From NCBI GenBank assembly GCA_963204915.1, contig CAUJHS010000061.1, positions 265,310-329,309 of the forward strand: a stretch of 64,000 nt of DNA. Reading direction: 5' to 3'. Below, piece after piece: positions 11,201 to 20,700 of the stretch (the stretch's first letter is position 1; the number at the start of each line of letters is the position of its first letter). The notes under the pieces are model-generated. The model was not told the origin of the DNA and made no database searches. It worked only from the letters and a program-made list of their open reading frames with translations. This stretch comes from Planctomycetota bacterium. GTDB taxonomy: Bacteria > Planctomycetota > Planctomycetia > Pirellulales > Pirellulaceae. Both the position numbers and the translations under genes were made by a program.

Positions 11201-12547
11201 CAAACCACCGCGTGGGATGGTGTCCGCCAAGTTGATGTATGGATTGCCGCTCGAATCGACGCCGGAAGACGTGACTAACTCCACGCCAGCGGGAAGATCG
11301 GGAAACAGAACGGCAAGAGTGCGACCGAGAGGAGTTTCAGTGGTCTTAAGACGCAACTCGGCCGTGTAACGTCCTGTTCTGGAGTTGAACCGGATGTTTT
11401 CAACCAACACTTGCACGTCAAGCGCTTCGCTCAACATCGCCAAGTCTAGTGGGCCGGCGATCGTCTTGAGATCGCGGCTTGCGTTTACCAGCGGCGCCGA
11501 TGTTGCTTCTAACTCCTCGTCAAAGGAGTGAACGACAACGCGACTTTCGTCATCGCCATCGCTATTGAGCAACTGAAAGATGAGCTGTCCCTGGGAAGCA
11601 TTGGAAATATTGCTCACGTCGATCTCGACGGTCCGTCCGTCCCAGCGAACGAGCCCAGGAACGAATTCCGCTCGTTCACCAGCCAAGGAGAACAGCGACG
11701 TGCCTGCCTGTCCCCGGTCAAGGAGCGTTTGGGAAGGATTGCTTGGCCGGGCTAGGTAAACGGAAAAAAGATCCTCGACCGAAGGGGAGGCATCAGTCTC
11801 GTCAAACGTTGCATCGACCTGAAAACGTAGCGTCTTCGCAGCGTTCGACTGGTTCAGTGGTACGGTCTTCAACGCCTCAACGACGAAGTTGCTCCCTTCG
11901 GTCAGGACGATGGCGTCGGCCGGCAGGTCTGTTTCAAGTGTGAATGGGATAAGTACGCGGGTGATAGGTCCGCCGAACGTCTGGGCAATGATTTCGGCTT
12001 CGTGAGGCCCGTTTGCAGAGCCATCCGTGGCAAGGTTGGGCGAGAACGTGAAGGCGCCGGATTCGGAATGGGGAAGACGAGTCCAGGCTTCACCGTCGAG
12101 GCGACCGACAATGCGCGTTTCCGATGTGAACACGCCAGCGAGCTGACCTCCAATTCGGGAATCGGAGGTTCGTCCGTCTCCCGGCGTACCGGTGTCGTTA
12201 GTTAGGGCAGCGGTGAGGTCAGGTGCTGCGAATGCTAGGCCCTTGCGAAGGTCCGAAACAATGGCGAGGAGGTCAGCAACGGAAACGATGTCCTCGCCGG
12301 TGACGTCGAGAAACGGCGGCGGGGAGTTCTCGGCAGACGGTGGTTCCAGATGGTGGGGGTTTCCGTTTTCACGGAGGTCGCTGACGACAATAAGAAGATC
12401 ATTGAGGGCGGCGAAGCCTGAGTAGTCGACGTCCGTATCGACTACCGGGTTCTTCCAGTCGCCTGCGAGCAGTTGTCGCGGTTCGAGGGTTTCAAACACG
12501 CGTGGGCGCGCGGTGCGCGCTAGACGGCGGGTTGGGAGGCGAAGCAT
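5216..12547 (-). CDS. Giant secreted RHS/YD-repeat protein with LEPR-XLL N-terminus
   Basis: This is a 2443-residue protein. In order: a basic N-terminus with VFETLEPRQLLAGDWKNP (LEPR-XLL motif, about residues 18-33); dockerin-like segments (to about 105); a low-repeat region; a putative Ig/cadherin-like domain (about 482-570, with TDPDGDGVTF); a carboxypeptidase-regulatory-like segment (about 575-620); a Cys-rich CGCCP linker (about 825); many YD repeats (YDYDLLGRL, YEYDGANNL and similar); an inserted stretch of about 200 residues (about 1300-1500) resembling a beta-propeller; more YD repeats; and the RHS core ending SEDPTRVSGAEPN...WIDPTGL (about 2256-2286). The last 157 residues are Cys/Pro-rich (CCYDDNGVLVGPDHPYAGCG) and replace the variable toxin domain. 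RHS proteins form a shell around a C-terminal effector; no known toxin is recognised here. Confidence 0.92.
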   Translation of the reverse strand: MLRLPTRRLARTARPRVFETLEPRQLLAGDWKNPVVDTDVDYSGFAALNDLLIVVSDLRENGNPHHLEPPSAENSPPPFLDVTGEDIVSVADLLAIVSDLRKGLAFAAPDLTAALTNDTGTPGDGRTSDSRIGGQLAGVFTSETRIVGRLDGEAWTRLPHSESGAFTFSPNLATDGSANGPHEAEIIAQTFGGPITRVLIPFTLETDLPADAIVLTEGSNFVVEALKTVPLNQSNAAKTLRFQVDATFDETDASPSVEDLFSVYLARPSNPSQTLLDRGQAGTSLFSLAGERAEFVPGLVRWDGRTVEIDVSNISNASQGQLIFQLLNSDGDDESRVVVHSFDEELEATSAPLVNASRDLKTIAGPLDLAMLSEALDVQVLVENIRFNSRTGRYTAELRLKTTETPLGRTLAVLFPDLPAGVELVTSSGVDSSGNPYINLADTIPRGGLGATSVSQPVEIAFDNPDDVRFAIRPRVLAGPSNQPPVLSAVGPLSVLPGQTLSTPIAATDPDGDGVTFAIRSAAPLPTGMLRGDGTLEFTPTPEQVGSYQFTLVASDGTTETTQDVTLTVNADPLTTTRLTGVILDIDENPLAGMQVEIGAVQGLTQGDGSFTLDLGSGPLVSDTLKVRGELFPGPVAYPFIAEKLPLVLEHEVFLGVNNVIKRPIFLPPLDVANGKQINPMQDTLVTTAAIPGASVFVEAGTLMNQQGTPFDGVLSITEVPPERTPAALPPDAFPAIVVTIQPGEMVFAAPAPLTLPNRDGFAPRTKLDLWSINPTTGQFDRVGQGEVTGNGRNINTISGGIRNSSWHYFSPSGPTPNPDDDNNSDDGCGCCPATTDATSQVETYTGALREWHDLATYQSQGVSRGVSLHYDSLRADPRPIIHFSYSETASSFNDLLLIARLSITAGSFEYQAPGFQGQRPGLVGGEHFWKVPRGAPEARAALQADIRHLPSGVYDYAVQTRIARSSSPNLAGFAPTMEGKFIHVNSIASPFGSGWGIAGLQELVVNSDGSVLLIDGDGSELLFQRPESPGATYVSPPGDFSRLEQLPSGVFRRTTKDQTVYEFNERNQLAVMRDRNGNETKYLYDVLGNLDKIVDPVGLETRFNYNLEGRVFSIIDPANRTTNLFYDDFGNLVGVRDADFTDRTWEYDHAHRLTAEIDKRGFREETSYDFAGRVTQATRKDGGTVLIQPAQTSFLYPPEATVDPANAPPVRQNPSATSRVVESNGRVVETRHDRAGQAVSQRDTIGGLPSVTRNSQHLVTRSRDGRGNAAFFEHDARGNTTRIEEHLLTEDQLKVYVHDLSRRLFTINTATAELTLVGSTSAIMFDLAVSPAGELFGIDDTGRLYRISSTGETTLIADTGPDQSALAFSPDGKLFAANTSLVQIDEESGQTTVIGDGNLDGFAAAGDLAFTADGRLLMTTRNDKLVEVDPTTAAVTVIGDLGFNELLGLIVGVDETVYGFTAAGELILIDLQTGAGSLVARLNGTTFGRIGGAGVASPSPANAVERTFTYDSTFNQVTSMTDERQLTTTFDIDPLNGNIRAIHRPLGHNTFFTYTASGQVDTTTDALERVTDYDYDLLGRLMTVTFAKGTADEARQDYEYDLAGNVIATIDENRHRTEYRYDQMNRLRVVTQADPDGLDGSQESPVTSYGYDDAGNLVSLQDANEVVTTYGFDEVGRMIEMTAPDPDGAGPAGPSVTRYEYDFAGNLVATIDPLGHTTRNRYDARSRLMDTIDPNGGRTRFQYDVDGNLTALTDPVNNTTAFGYDSRDRLVAETDPLGKSIRYEYDGANNLTHKFDRNSRETRYDYDALNRLRTETWIGGGNTISYDYDLLGNLTTVSDQFSRLVFTYDNRDRTETVDNTGTPGAPNVVLNYSYDAAGNVVAVTDTIDGAAGALTSYSYDDLDRLTQLTQSGLGISDKRVNFTYNRLGQYTAINRYSDLSGTQLVIGTDYAYDGQNRLTRLDHQTAQGSTIAFYDYVYDVARRITRITDVDGMTNYGFDDRSQLTSANRSAPNSPDEQYQYDANGNRIESHVHGSAYNTGSANRLLSDGNYHYEYDNEGNMIRRIRIADTESDRSIIREFQWDYRNRLVAVIDKDENEARTQEVNFTYDVINRRISRSLDAIPSDAIDAVLTHYVYDREDVLLDIVDDDGGGPNVSIIEKRFLHGSEIDQVLAQDGSMSAVGWLLGDHLGSIREETDNAGMVKNRLRYSSFGDVLHEISESLPRFRFTSREYDAELDLYYYRNRWYSSNIGQFLSEDPTRVSGAEPNLLRYVFNQPTYWIDPTGLTASCPTTPRDCERDSTTWEPYPDIGGGEDTYHCGFDCFRERNPNPWPQQECCYDDNGVLVGPDHPYAGCGGSPNDYPWWDPRHFGPWDPGGPWERGREGRETTDQYDRDRANDPPITFVPVLPPTPIFTPAPNPTTPGPIPVPVPVPTPQPNSQRRR

Positions 12548-12817
12548 GAGGGGGTCGTTATTTTAGGGGGTTCGTAGGTGGCCTCATATCTTAGTCAAGG
12601 GCTAAGAAAACGGAATAGGGATAGTTGGGCGGAATTCATTTCTGGTGATCTTGTAACCGTAACCACCGTACGCGAGAGGATTTACGCGCGGCACAAGGGA
12701 CATTGAGAGTGGCCGAACGGCCGCGGTCCGATGAGCAGAGGTCACGATTAAGCCCTCGTCAGTCGCGGCAGCACGAAACGCGGAGCGCGTCACGCCGAGG
12801 CAGTTCGAGGGGAAACA

Positions 12818-12918
12818 GGAACTCCCCTCCTCGCATGTCTCTTTCCCGTATGGAAAGAACGTTTGGACTTTCGTACGGCGAGAGGCGCATGGTTTTCGCG
12901 ATTGCTTCCGGCCGCGGA
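12818..12918. repeat. Dispersed intergenic repeat, copy C
   Basis: This is the most diverged of the three copies. It keeps AACTCCCCTCCTCGC, a TTTCCCGTATGGAAAGAA block matching copy A, GCATGGTTTTCGCGATT matching copy B, and TTCCGGCCGC matching copy A. Confidence 0.65.
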
Positions 12919-12992
12919 ACCCGAACGGCATCGCGACGGTTTCAAAAGGAGACTCTTTGATCCTGAGCCATGCCTCAAAAAATCTCGGGGGT

Positions 12993-13011
12993 TCGGGGGC
13001 AGCGCCCCCGA
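12993..13011. terminator. GC-rich hairpin, terminator-like
   Basis: TCGGGGGCAGCGCCCCCGA forms a perfect 8-bp stem with an AGC loop, 70 bases past the end of the minus-strand gene at 13082. An A-run (AAAAAA, 12978-12983) lies to its left, which would be a U-tract in the minus-strand transcript, though about 10 bases after the stem. It is a plausible terminator for the 13082-13639 gene. Confidence 0.5.
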
Positions 13012-13081
13012 TTGCTAATACCGGCAGCGTTTACACGGGCAATTCGTCCGCTTCGGAAGTTCTACGGCGATCCCCGCAATG

Positions 13082-13639
13082 CTACATCTGATTCAAGTGG
13101 CGGATCAGGTCTGTAGCCGCTTGGAACGCTGCCTCCGCCTCGGCCTTGGTTGCCCGTCTGCCCTTGTGGACAATGGCGTTCCGCTTCTCGGACGCCGTCT
13201 TGAACCGCGGCCAGAACGGCTCGTTCTCCAGTTGCGTGCCGGTGAGCGCATTGTAGAGCTTCCGGTGACGGTCGTTCGCCAGGTTGTGGCCGTTCATCAG
13301 CTCGCTTACGGCCTCGCCCAGCGGAACGAGGTTCTTGGAGGCATAGGCCGCGTCGAATGCACGTTCTGCCGCCAACTCACACGCCATGTGGGATGTCACA
13401 ATGGCGATATTGAAGTGGCTCTGGTCGATTAAGCTCTTGGCGATGGTCAAAAGGGTCTGGGGGTAGGTAACGACATCCGCGGTGACTGTTCCAGCGATGG
13501 TGAGCGACGCTGTCATCTTCTCTAAAAAGGTGCGGCGGGTCGAACCGCACTTTGGGCACGGCTCACGTCGATCGACAGGCGCGTTAGCGGTTTCGGCAAG
13601 CGGCTCCCTGCAGTTCCCGCATCTAGTCGAATCAAGCAT
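13082..13639 (-). CDS. Zinc-ribbon protein with HEPN-like C-terminus
   Basis: This is a 185-residue protein. The N-terminus has a four-Cys zinc ribbon (C7-x2-C10 and C28-x2-C31, with the second pair in PCPKCGST). A short hydrophobic stretch follows (about 43-57), then a helical domain (about 60-185) ending with R153-NAIV-H158, the R-x4-H pattern of HEPN-type RNases and HEPN-like proteins, followed by a last helix. I took the ATG at 13639 rather than the open frame start at 13699 because AGGGGAG precedes it. HEPN domains occur in toxins, defence systems and RNA-processing proteins, but this gene has no obvious antitoxin next to it. The fold call is inference from the motif and helix pattern. 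Confidence 0.7.
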   Translation of the reverse strand: MLDSTRCGNCREPLAETANAPVDRREPCPKCGSTRRTFLEKMTASLTIAGTVTADVVTYPQTLLTIAKSLIDQSHFNIAIVTSHMACELAAERAFDAAYASKNLVPLGEAVSELMNGHNLANDRHRKLYNALTGTQLENEPFWPRFKTASEKRNAIVHKGRRATKAEAEAAFQAATDLIRHLNQM

Positions 13640-14752
13640 AGTCGGCCTCTCCCCTTTACCGGTGACGGTGATCCAGCCCACGAAGTCGCCAAAGTCCATC
13701 CGTCATCGCGCTGCTGCGAACGTATCAAATATACGAGCTTGCAGTGACCACGAGAGCGGGATCCGACCGATGCCGCCAAACGTACTTGGGAAGCAAGCCG
13801 ATGCATGTTCATTGCGTGCTCTCGCACCGACGTGGGGACAGAACTGGCATGTCGTCGACACGACTAGGATATAAATCCAGCGCCTCTCAGCCCAAAACTT
13901 GGGGACAGAATGGGGACAGGATTGCCAATGTGGGTGCAATGCCGCTACAATTTACTATCGACGTTTTCACTTCCAAACCAGTTACTAGGGAAGAAGTTCC
14001 GCGTAACTGCGACGCAGCTCCAACACGACTTCAACACAAGATAACTCCTTTCAAAATCCAGTGCCCGTCAAGGGCGTGAGGGTTCGAGTCCCTCCTCTGG
14101 TACTTGCTGTGCAAGGAGTTACGACGACTCGCCAAAATGCCGGTCCTCCCCTTTGTCGGAATTTGGGGACAACGTATCCCCAGCGTGGTGATTACGTTGA
14201 GCGTTGACTCTGTATACCGGATGGCTCTTCCCATCCCACGGGAGAGTTCAACGAGGGCGTCCTTGGAACGACGCAACGATCATTTCCGACTCGTCTTCCG
14301 GTTTGACTGAAAAAAGTCAGCCGCACCTTCCGCACTAAAAATTTTAGGGTAGCAGAATCCGCTCACACCCGATTAGACGATAACGCTCGCCGCGTCGAAC
14401 TTAGCCTTCTCATCGTCCCCGAAGACGCCGGCCCTGTTGCCTTTCTGCTTTTCGATGGCCAAGCGGCGAACCTTTTTAGTTCGCTGGATCACAATAGGCG
14501 AGTCATTAACATGCAGTCCGGAAGGGCGGAGAGGTCGAAACTCTCGACCTCCCATTCCGGTGCGGGCGTCCTTTCGGATGGTTTGGCAACCCACGGAGCA
14601 AGCAATTTTGTCCGATATCTAGGATCATTTCTTTGCGGTTATGACAACCGGTATACGTTTGCGACCGCTGTGCCGGGCGCGTCTATCCGATCCGGTTTGA
14701 TCGGCCAAACGGCGTTGAAGCCGGACGCGGCGCGGAGGGTGGCCAAGGTTGT
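13640..14752. other. Intergenic region with a tRNA-Leu remnant
   Basis: This stretch of about 1.1 kb has no convincing gene. It contains several GGGGACAG-type short repeats around 13830-13920 (GTGGGGACAGAACTGG, TTGGGGACAGAATGGGGACAG) and a tRNA-Leu 3' fragment at 14050-14102. The right part (14300-14750) shows only weak open frames. Confidence 0.5.
14050..14102 (+). pseudogene. tRNA-Leu(CAA) 3' fragment, likely old attachment site
   Basis: The anticodon loop TTCAAAA and the 3' side of the anticodon stem (TCCAG) start at 14050. They are followed by a class-II variable arm (GCCC/GGGC stem), the T-arm GAGGG-TTCGAGT-CCCTC at 14078-14094 and the acceptor 3' strand CTCTGGT plus A to 14102. The 5' half of the tRNA is absent: the bases before the loop do not pair. 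Displaced 3' tRNA fragments are typical products of integrase-mediated insertion. No integrase remains beside it. Confidence 0.7.
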
Positions 14753-17700
14753 TCAATAACCATACAGGACATTTCGCTTTCGATCGCCCTCGATGGAATA
14801 AAAGTCGCCGATGTGCTCCTGGTAGATGTACCTGATGCGTCCGTAATAGTCCTCGATGATGGTGTAGTAGTTCACGAACTCGTCAGCCCCGTAGCCGCCG
14901 TAGAGGTAATCCTTCGTGTAGTCGTTGCCGCCGTCGAGGTAATCGTTGTCGGCATCTCCGTAGAGATAGTCGGTTCCCGCCCCGCCGTAGAGCGAGTCAT
15001 TGCCGTAGGAGCCGCGAAGCGTATCGCCGCCATCCTGGCCGGAAAGGACATCGTTGCCATAGCCGCCGTCCAGGTAGTCGTTGCCAGATCCACCGTAGAT
15101 CCAATCGTTGTCGTTACCGCCGTAGATTGTGTCATGGTCAGCGCCGCCATCGATGGAGTCGCCGCCGTTGCGGCCCTCAATATAGTCGTTACCCGCATCG
15201 CCGTAGATGGAATCGGCCAGCGGACCGCCGTAGATCGAATCGTTGCCGTAGCCGCCGCGGAGCGTGTTGTAACCGTCGCTCTCATAAAGCGTATCGTCGC
15301 CCGCGTCGCCATAGAGCTGATCGTTGCCCAGGCCTCCGTCGAGCGAGTCGTTGCCGTCGCCGCCGTAGAGCACGTCGGCTCCGTCGCCGCCGTAGAGGTA
15401 GTCGGCGCCAAGCATGCCGTACAGGTAGTCGTTACCGCTGCCACCGTCGAGGTAGTCGTTGCCGCCGGCCCCGATGGTGTAGTCGTCGCCCATGAGCGTG
15501 TCGTCGCCGCCTTCGCCTCGGACGCTATCGTGGCCCTGGCCGCCAACCAAAAAATCGTTGCCGTTGCTGCCATACAACGTATCGTTTCCGGCCTGGCCGG
15601 TCATAAGGTCGTTTCCTTCGCCACCCATGAGCCAGTCGTCGCCATCCTCGCCATACATGAAGTCGTCGCCGTTCCAGCCGAACAACGTATCGTTGCCATA
15701 GCCGCCGTAGAGCAGGTCGGCTTGGTTGCCGCCGTGCAGCGTGTCATTGCCGTCGCCGCCGTAAAGCTCGACGGGGATCGTCGCCTGGCTGGCGTCGATC
15801 GTATTGTTGGCTGAGCCGCCGGTGAGGCGAGCCGTCTCAAAGCCGCTGAAAACATCGATGCCCGGGCCGGCCAAGCTTGCATCGGTGAGGACCATGTTCA
15901 GGTTGGCCGTTTCAATCAACCGATCCCATCCGCCTTCGCCGCCCGTGAGAGTATCGTCGCCCATACCGCCGGTGACCTGATCGTCGCCCAAACCGCCGTC
16001 GATGATGTCATGGCCCAGGCCGCCGATGAGCGTATCGTGGCCGGCGCCGCCTAGCAACGTGACGTTGGCCACAAAGGTAGAAGCGTTGATGTTGTCGTCG
16101 CCATCGCTGCCTGTCAGATGGACCGACTCCACGCCGTGGATTCCGTCCCAAATCCACACCGTCCCGATCTGGATGCCGAGCGTGTCGTATTCGATGATGC
16201 CAAACGGGTAGGCGTAATAGAGGACATGGTTGAGGAAGACCGTTCCGGCGACGTTCTCGATAAGCAAATCGTTGCCTTCATCACCATTGAGCGAGTCTTC
16301 GCCCTGACCTCCGGTGAGCGTGTCGTTGTCGGCGCCGCCGTTGAGCGAATCAAGGCCATCGCCGCCGTTGAGTACGTCGTCGCCCGCGTCGCCATACAGC
16401 AAGTCATTGCCAAGACCTCCCAGCAGCGTGTCGTTGCCGGCCCCTCCGCGGAGCGTCGCGTCGTCCTGGAAGGTCGAGGCGTCCAAGAGATCGTCTCCGT
16501 CGCCGCCGTCGATGTTCACTTGCATGGCGGCGTTAGCGCCGAACTGAACCGTTACGGTGTCATTACCGCCAAGAGCTTCCACACCCGCAACTTCGATCCC
16601 CTGGTGGCTGATTTGCGTCGCCACACCGTTGACATTCACAAACACGATCGGAGCGCCCGAGCCGTCGCCAGGATCGAGGCCTATCGTGATTGTGTCCGTC
16701 AAGGTTGTGCCGCGGACGCGATACTCATCGGTTTCATTCACGCCGTCGGTTGTATCGCCCAACAATTCATCCGTGCCGCCAAACACCATGTCAGTACCGG
16801 CGCTATGCAAGATGACATCGTTGCCGCTGCCGCCGATCAAGCGGTCGTTATAGACGCTGCCTTCGAGCCGGTCATCGCCCGCGTCGCCCGTGAGAATGTC
16901 AACCTGTACGCTCTGATACGGCAGGACGTCGTTTTGGGCCAAGTTAATCATAGCCGCTTCGTTCGACAGGTCGGCGCGCCGCGTTTGCAATTGCGCCAGG
17001 CCAACCTGCAGTTCCGCGATGGCCGGATCGGTCGGGTTGGACGCGACCAGTTCGGCGATGCGAGTTTGCAAGGCATTGATTTGCCCTTGAATCGTGGTCA
17101 ACTCGCCAACGATGGCGGTCTCGCGATTGAGCAGCCCGGTGTAAACCGCGACCCAGTCTTCGACGGGCGCGGGCTCGCTCTCTGGCGTATCGGACGTGGC
17201 GTACAACAAGTCGCCGTCGGCGCCGCCGGAAAGGAAGTCGCGGCCCGACCCGCCGAGCAAGGTGTCAATCCCGCCTTCGCCGTGCAGCAGATCGCTGGAG
17301 TTGCGCCCTTCCATTCGGTCATTGCCTGGGCCGCCGAACATCACATCGACGCCGTCGCCGCCGATCATGGTGTCGTCGCCGCTCGCGCCGGCCTGGTCAT
17401 CGCCAAACATCAGGTCGCCCAAGATGCCTGCGCCGGCCAGAATCGTGTCGTTGCCCGCTCCCCCGTAGGAGACATCGGTCCCCTCGCCGCCGTTGAGCGC
17501 GTCGTCGCCGGCTTCGCCGTAGAGGGCGTCGCTGCCCACTCCGCCGTCGAGCGTGTCGTGGTCGGCGCCGCCGTGCAGTTCATCGCGCCCGGCGAAGCCG
17601 AACAACGTATCGTTCCCCACCCCGCCGAAGAGCACGTCATCGCCCTCGCTCCCTTCGAGCAGATCATTGCCATCACCGCCGTAGAGTTGCACCTGGTTCA

Positions 17701-20700
17701 CGTTGAACGTTCCGATGGCCCGGATTACGTCATCGCCCTTGCCACCGCTGACGCGCAGCAGCTCAATGTCGCGATCAAGCGGATTCTCCGGCAGCCCGAA
17801 CTGGAATACCGAGGTCAACTCATTGGTCAGGCGATCGCGGCGCTCAACGCGGAAGGCGCCGGGGCCGATTTGCTCCAACCGCAGGTCGTCGGCCTCGTCC
17901 GTTCCTTCGATCTCAATCAAGTCGCGATGCGGCCCACCCACGAGCGTGTCGGCGCCATTGACATCTTGCAGCGTGACGGAAAAGCGAATTCGGTCTTCGC
18001 CGCTCTGCCCATCGATGAAATCGGCGCCGGCTTCGCCTTCCAGCAGGTCGCCGCCCTGACCGCCGAAGAGAACATCGTTGCCATCGCCGCCGTGCAGCGC
18101 GTCGTCGCCGTCGGCGACCTGGTTGTTACCAACCTTGTTGCCGAGCGCGTCAGGCAACCATCCGTAGCCAAACAACAGGTCGTGACCCGCTTCGCCGAAA
18201 AGTTTGTCAGCCCCTGCGCCGCCCGAAAGCTCGTCGCTTTCCCCGCCGCCGAAGAGCCAGTCGTCGCCGTCTTCGCCGAAGAGCGCGTCGGGGCCCTCGT
18301 CGCCGAAGAGATGATCAACGCCCGCACCGCCTCGCAACTCATCGGCGCCTGTGCCGCCATGGAGTGTATCGTTGTCGGCGCCACCATCGAGGAAGTCGGC
18401 GCCGATACCGGCGAACAAGACGTCGATACCAGCATCGCCAAACAAGGAGTCCTCGCCGGAGCCTCCTTCCAGCGTATCGTTATCGGCGCCGCCGTAAAGC
18501 CAGTCGTCGCCGTCGTCACCCTGAAGCAAATCATCGCCAATGCCGCCCTGGAGCGTGTCGTTGCCGTCGCCGCCCACCAGTGTGTCATGGCCCGCCTGGC
18601 CGTCGAGGGTGTCGTGGCCCCGTCCGCCCTGGAGCGTGTCGTTGTCGTCGCCGCCGAGCAGCGTGTCGTTGCCAATGCCGCCGTCGAGTTGGTCGTTGCC
18701 CGCCTGGCCGTCGAGGTGATCGTTGTCGTCGCCGCCCGACAGGAGGTCGTCGCCTCCGCCGCCCCGCAGGGTGTCGTTACCGTCGCCGCCCTTGAGCACA
18801 TCGGACTGAACGCCGCCGTTGAGCGTGTCGTCGCCTGCGCCACCCTCCAATGTGGCGGCGAAGCTGCCGGCGGTGAGTGTGTCATTCCCGTCGCCGCCGA
18901 AAAGTAAAGCAAGACCGCCGCCCGCGGTAAGCGTGTCGTTGCCTACACCGCCGCGCAGCTCGACTTCGGCCGTTACACCAGTGTCGATGACAATCGTGTC
19001 GTTCCCTTCGCCGACATCGCCGACGATCCGCGTGACGTTATTGTACGTTTTCGAGACCTGTCCCTGAGGCGAGAAGAAAGTCACCACCACCTGGCCGGTT
19101 GCGCTTCCCGGCGTAATCTGGAAATGCTCGTCACCGTCGGTGGTGTCGCCCACGAGCCGATTGCCAGCCCGAGCGCCCATGTTGAGCCGCAGTTCGCCAT
19201 TGTTGACTTCGCCTAGTTCCGGGGTAGCGTCTGGCGCGGGGTCGTAGGTGAATGACGCCAATTCGGTCTCGGCAAAAACCTTCTCCCAGGTCTTGGTGAA
19301 GAGGCCCAAATCGACTGTTACGTAAGCCCGCAGGAAAGCCTTTAATTCGCCGGAGACATTGACCAAGCTTCCCTGGCTGAGTTGTCCCACGATTTCCTGC
19401 CAGTAAACCTTACCGTCGTGGTCGGGGTCATTCAGGTCGAGGCCGATCGACGCCTTCAGACCGCCGCCTACGCCCATCTCGGCCACGGCGACACTTGCCG
19501 CGGCGTAAGCGGCCAGTCCACCGTAGAACTCCACTTCACGAACGTCCTTGCCGGAGCCGTCGGCGTTCACCCGATCGCTGACATAGAAGCCATTGGCAAT
19601 GACCGACGCATCCTCAAAGCCGCCCTCAACGAATTGCCGCAATCCCCGCGTGTCGTAACCGAAGGCGAAGTCCGCCACGGCGCCAATCTGGCCCGCGAGC
19701 GTTACGCCCAGCGGCCCGATCACCGGGAAGAACTTGCGATATTCAAATTCGAATTCCAACTTCGGCGTCTCATACGTCACCAGGGTAATGTCACGGCCCA
19801 GGAGTAGCGCGAAGGCCTTGGCCGGATCACGAAGCACCGGAATCGAGAAACCCGATCGGTCCTCAAGATCGTCGATCTGCACTAAATCACCGGCGCTAGG
19901 CCCTGTAGTTGGCGTGGTGGGCTGCAACTTGCCGAGATTGGCCGCGTCGCGAGCCGCCTCGCCGTCCAGGGTCAGATCCCCCAGGTGGATAAAACCGGTG
20001 TAATTGGGCAGGTCCGTCGTGAGGCTAGCCACCGCCTCAATAAAACCTTGTGTCGTGGGACTGACGTACCCAAACTGCGACGCCAAATCCAAAAGGGTAA
20101 TGTTGCGTCCGGCCAGATCCGAGATGACCGGCACCCGGGCGGTTAGAGCGTCAATCACCGGCATCACCGGCCATAACGCCGTCTCAATCTTGGCAAGGAC
20201 CGGCTCGATAACGTTGTTCACGAACGAGCCGAGATTGATCTTCACGTCGTTAAACTCGATCGCTTGAATCTCACCGGCGAGGGACGGATCGCTCGTATCA
20301 AACTGCCAGAGCAGGTGGAAGTCGGCCTCGATCGAAGGAAGCGCCGGATGCGTTGTGCCGGCCGTGAGGTGCAAGTTCACTTCCGCCTCGCCGGAGAGGC
20401 GGGCCGCGACGATGTCGCTCACACGCGAGGCGTTGGCGATCTCGGCGATGGTTAACCGACCGTCAGCGTTGGGATCGAGCACATCGACCGTAAGCATGGC
20501 GGTGAAGTGCGTGGGATCGGTGGCGGAGTCGGCAGCCGTAAGCTGCAAGAACGCCAGACTCGCCGTCGCCGCCGCGCCTGGTAATGTTGCGACGAGGCTC
20601 ACGTTCAGCTCAGAGGCCTCGTCGCTATGGAAGTAAAAACCTTCGCTTCGGCTCAAGCCAAAGCCGACGTGCATCTGGAAGTTGATATCGAGGTTTACGG

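Larger units (their letters stand above)
12548..13081. other. Intergenic region upstream of the RHS gene
   Basis: This holds the presumed promoter of the RHS gene, repeat copy C (12818-12918) and the GC hairpin at 12993-13011. No gene is supported. Confidence 0.5.

Noticed and set aside
14030..14102. Intact tRNA-Leu gene
   Set aside because: The sequence before the anticodon loop does not pair with the 3' half and no D-arm is present.
14373..14594. Minus-strand 73-codon open frame starting with GTG
   Set aside because: It has no ribosome site, no recognisable motif and weak protein-like character; left as intergenic.
14800..18900. Regular short DNA repeats that could suggest a CRISPR array
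   Set aside because: The periodicity is 27 bases in frame and encodes RTX nonapeptides. There are no uniform repeats with unique spacers and no cas genes.
16118..18907. 929-codon plus-strand open frame
   Set aside because: It is antisense to the RTX repeats. Its Val/Ala/Ile/Arg-rich repetitive sequence is the complement of GGxGxDxLx codons and has no start signal or domain.
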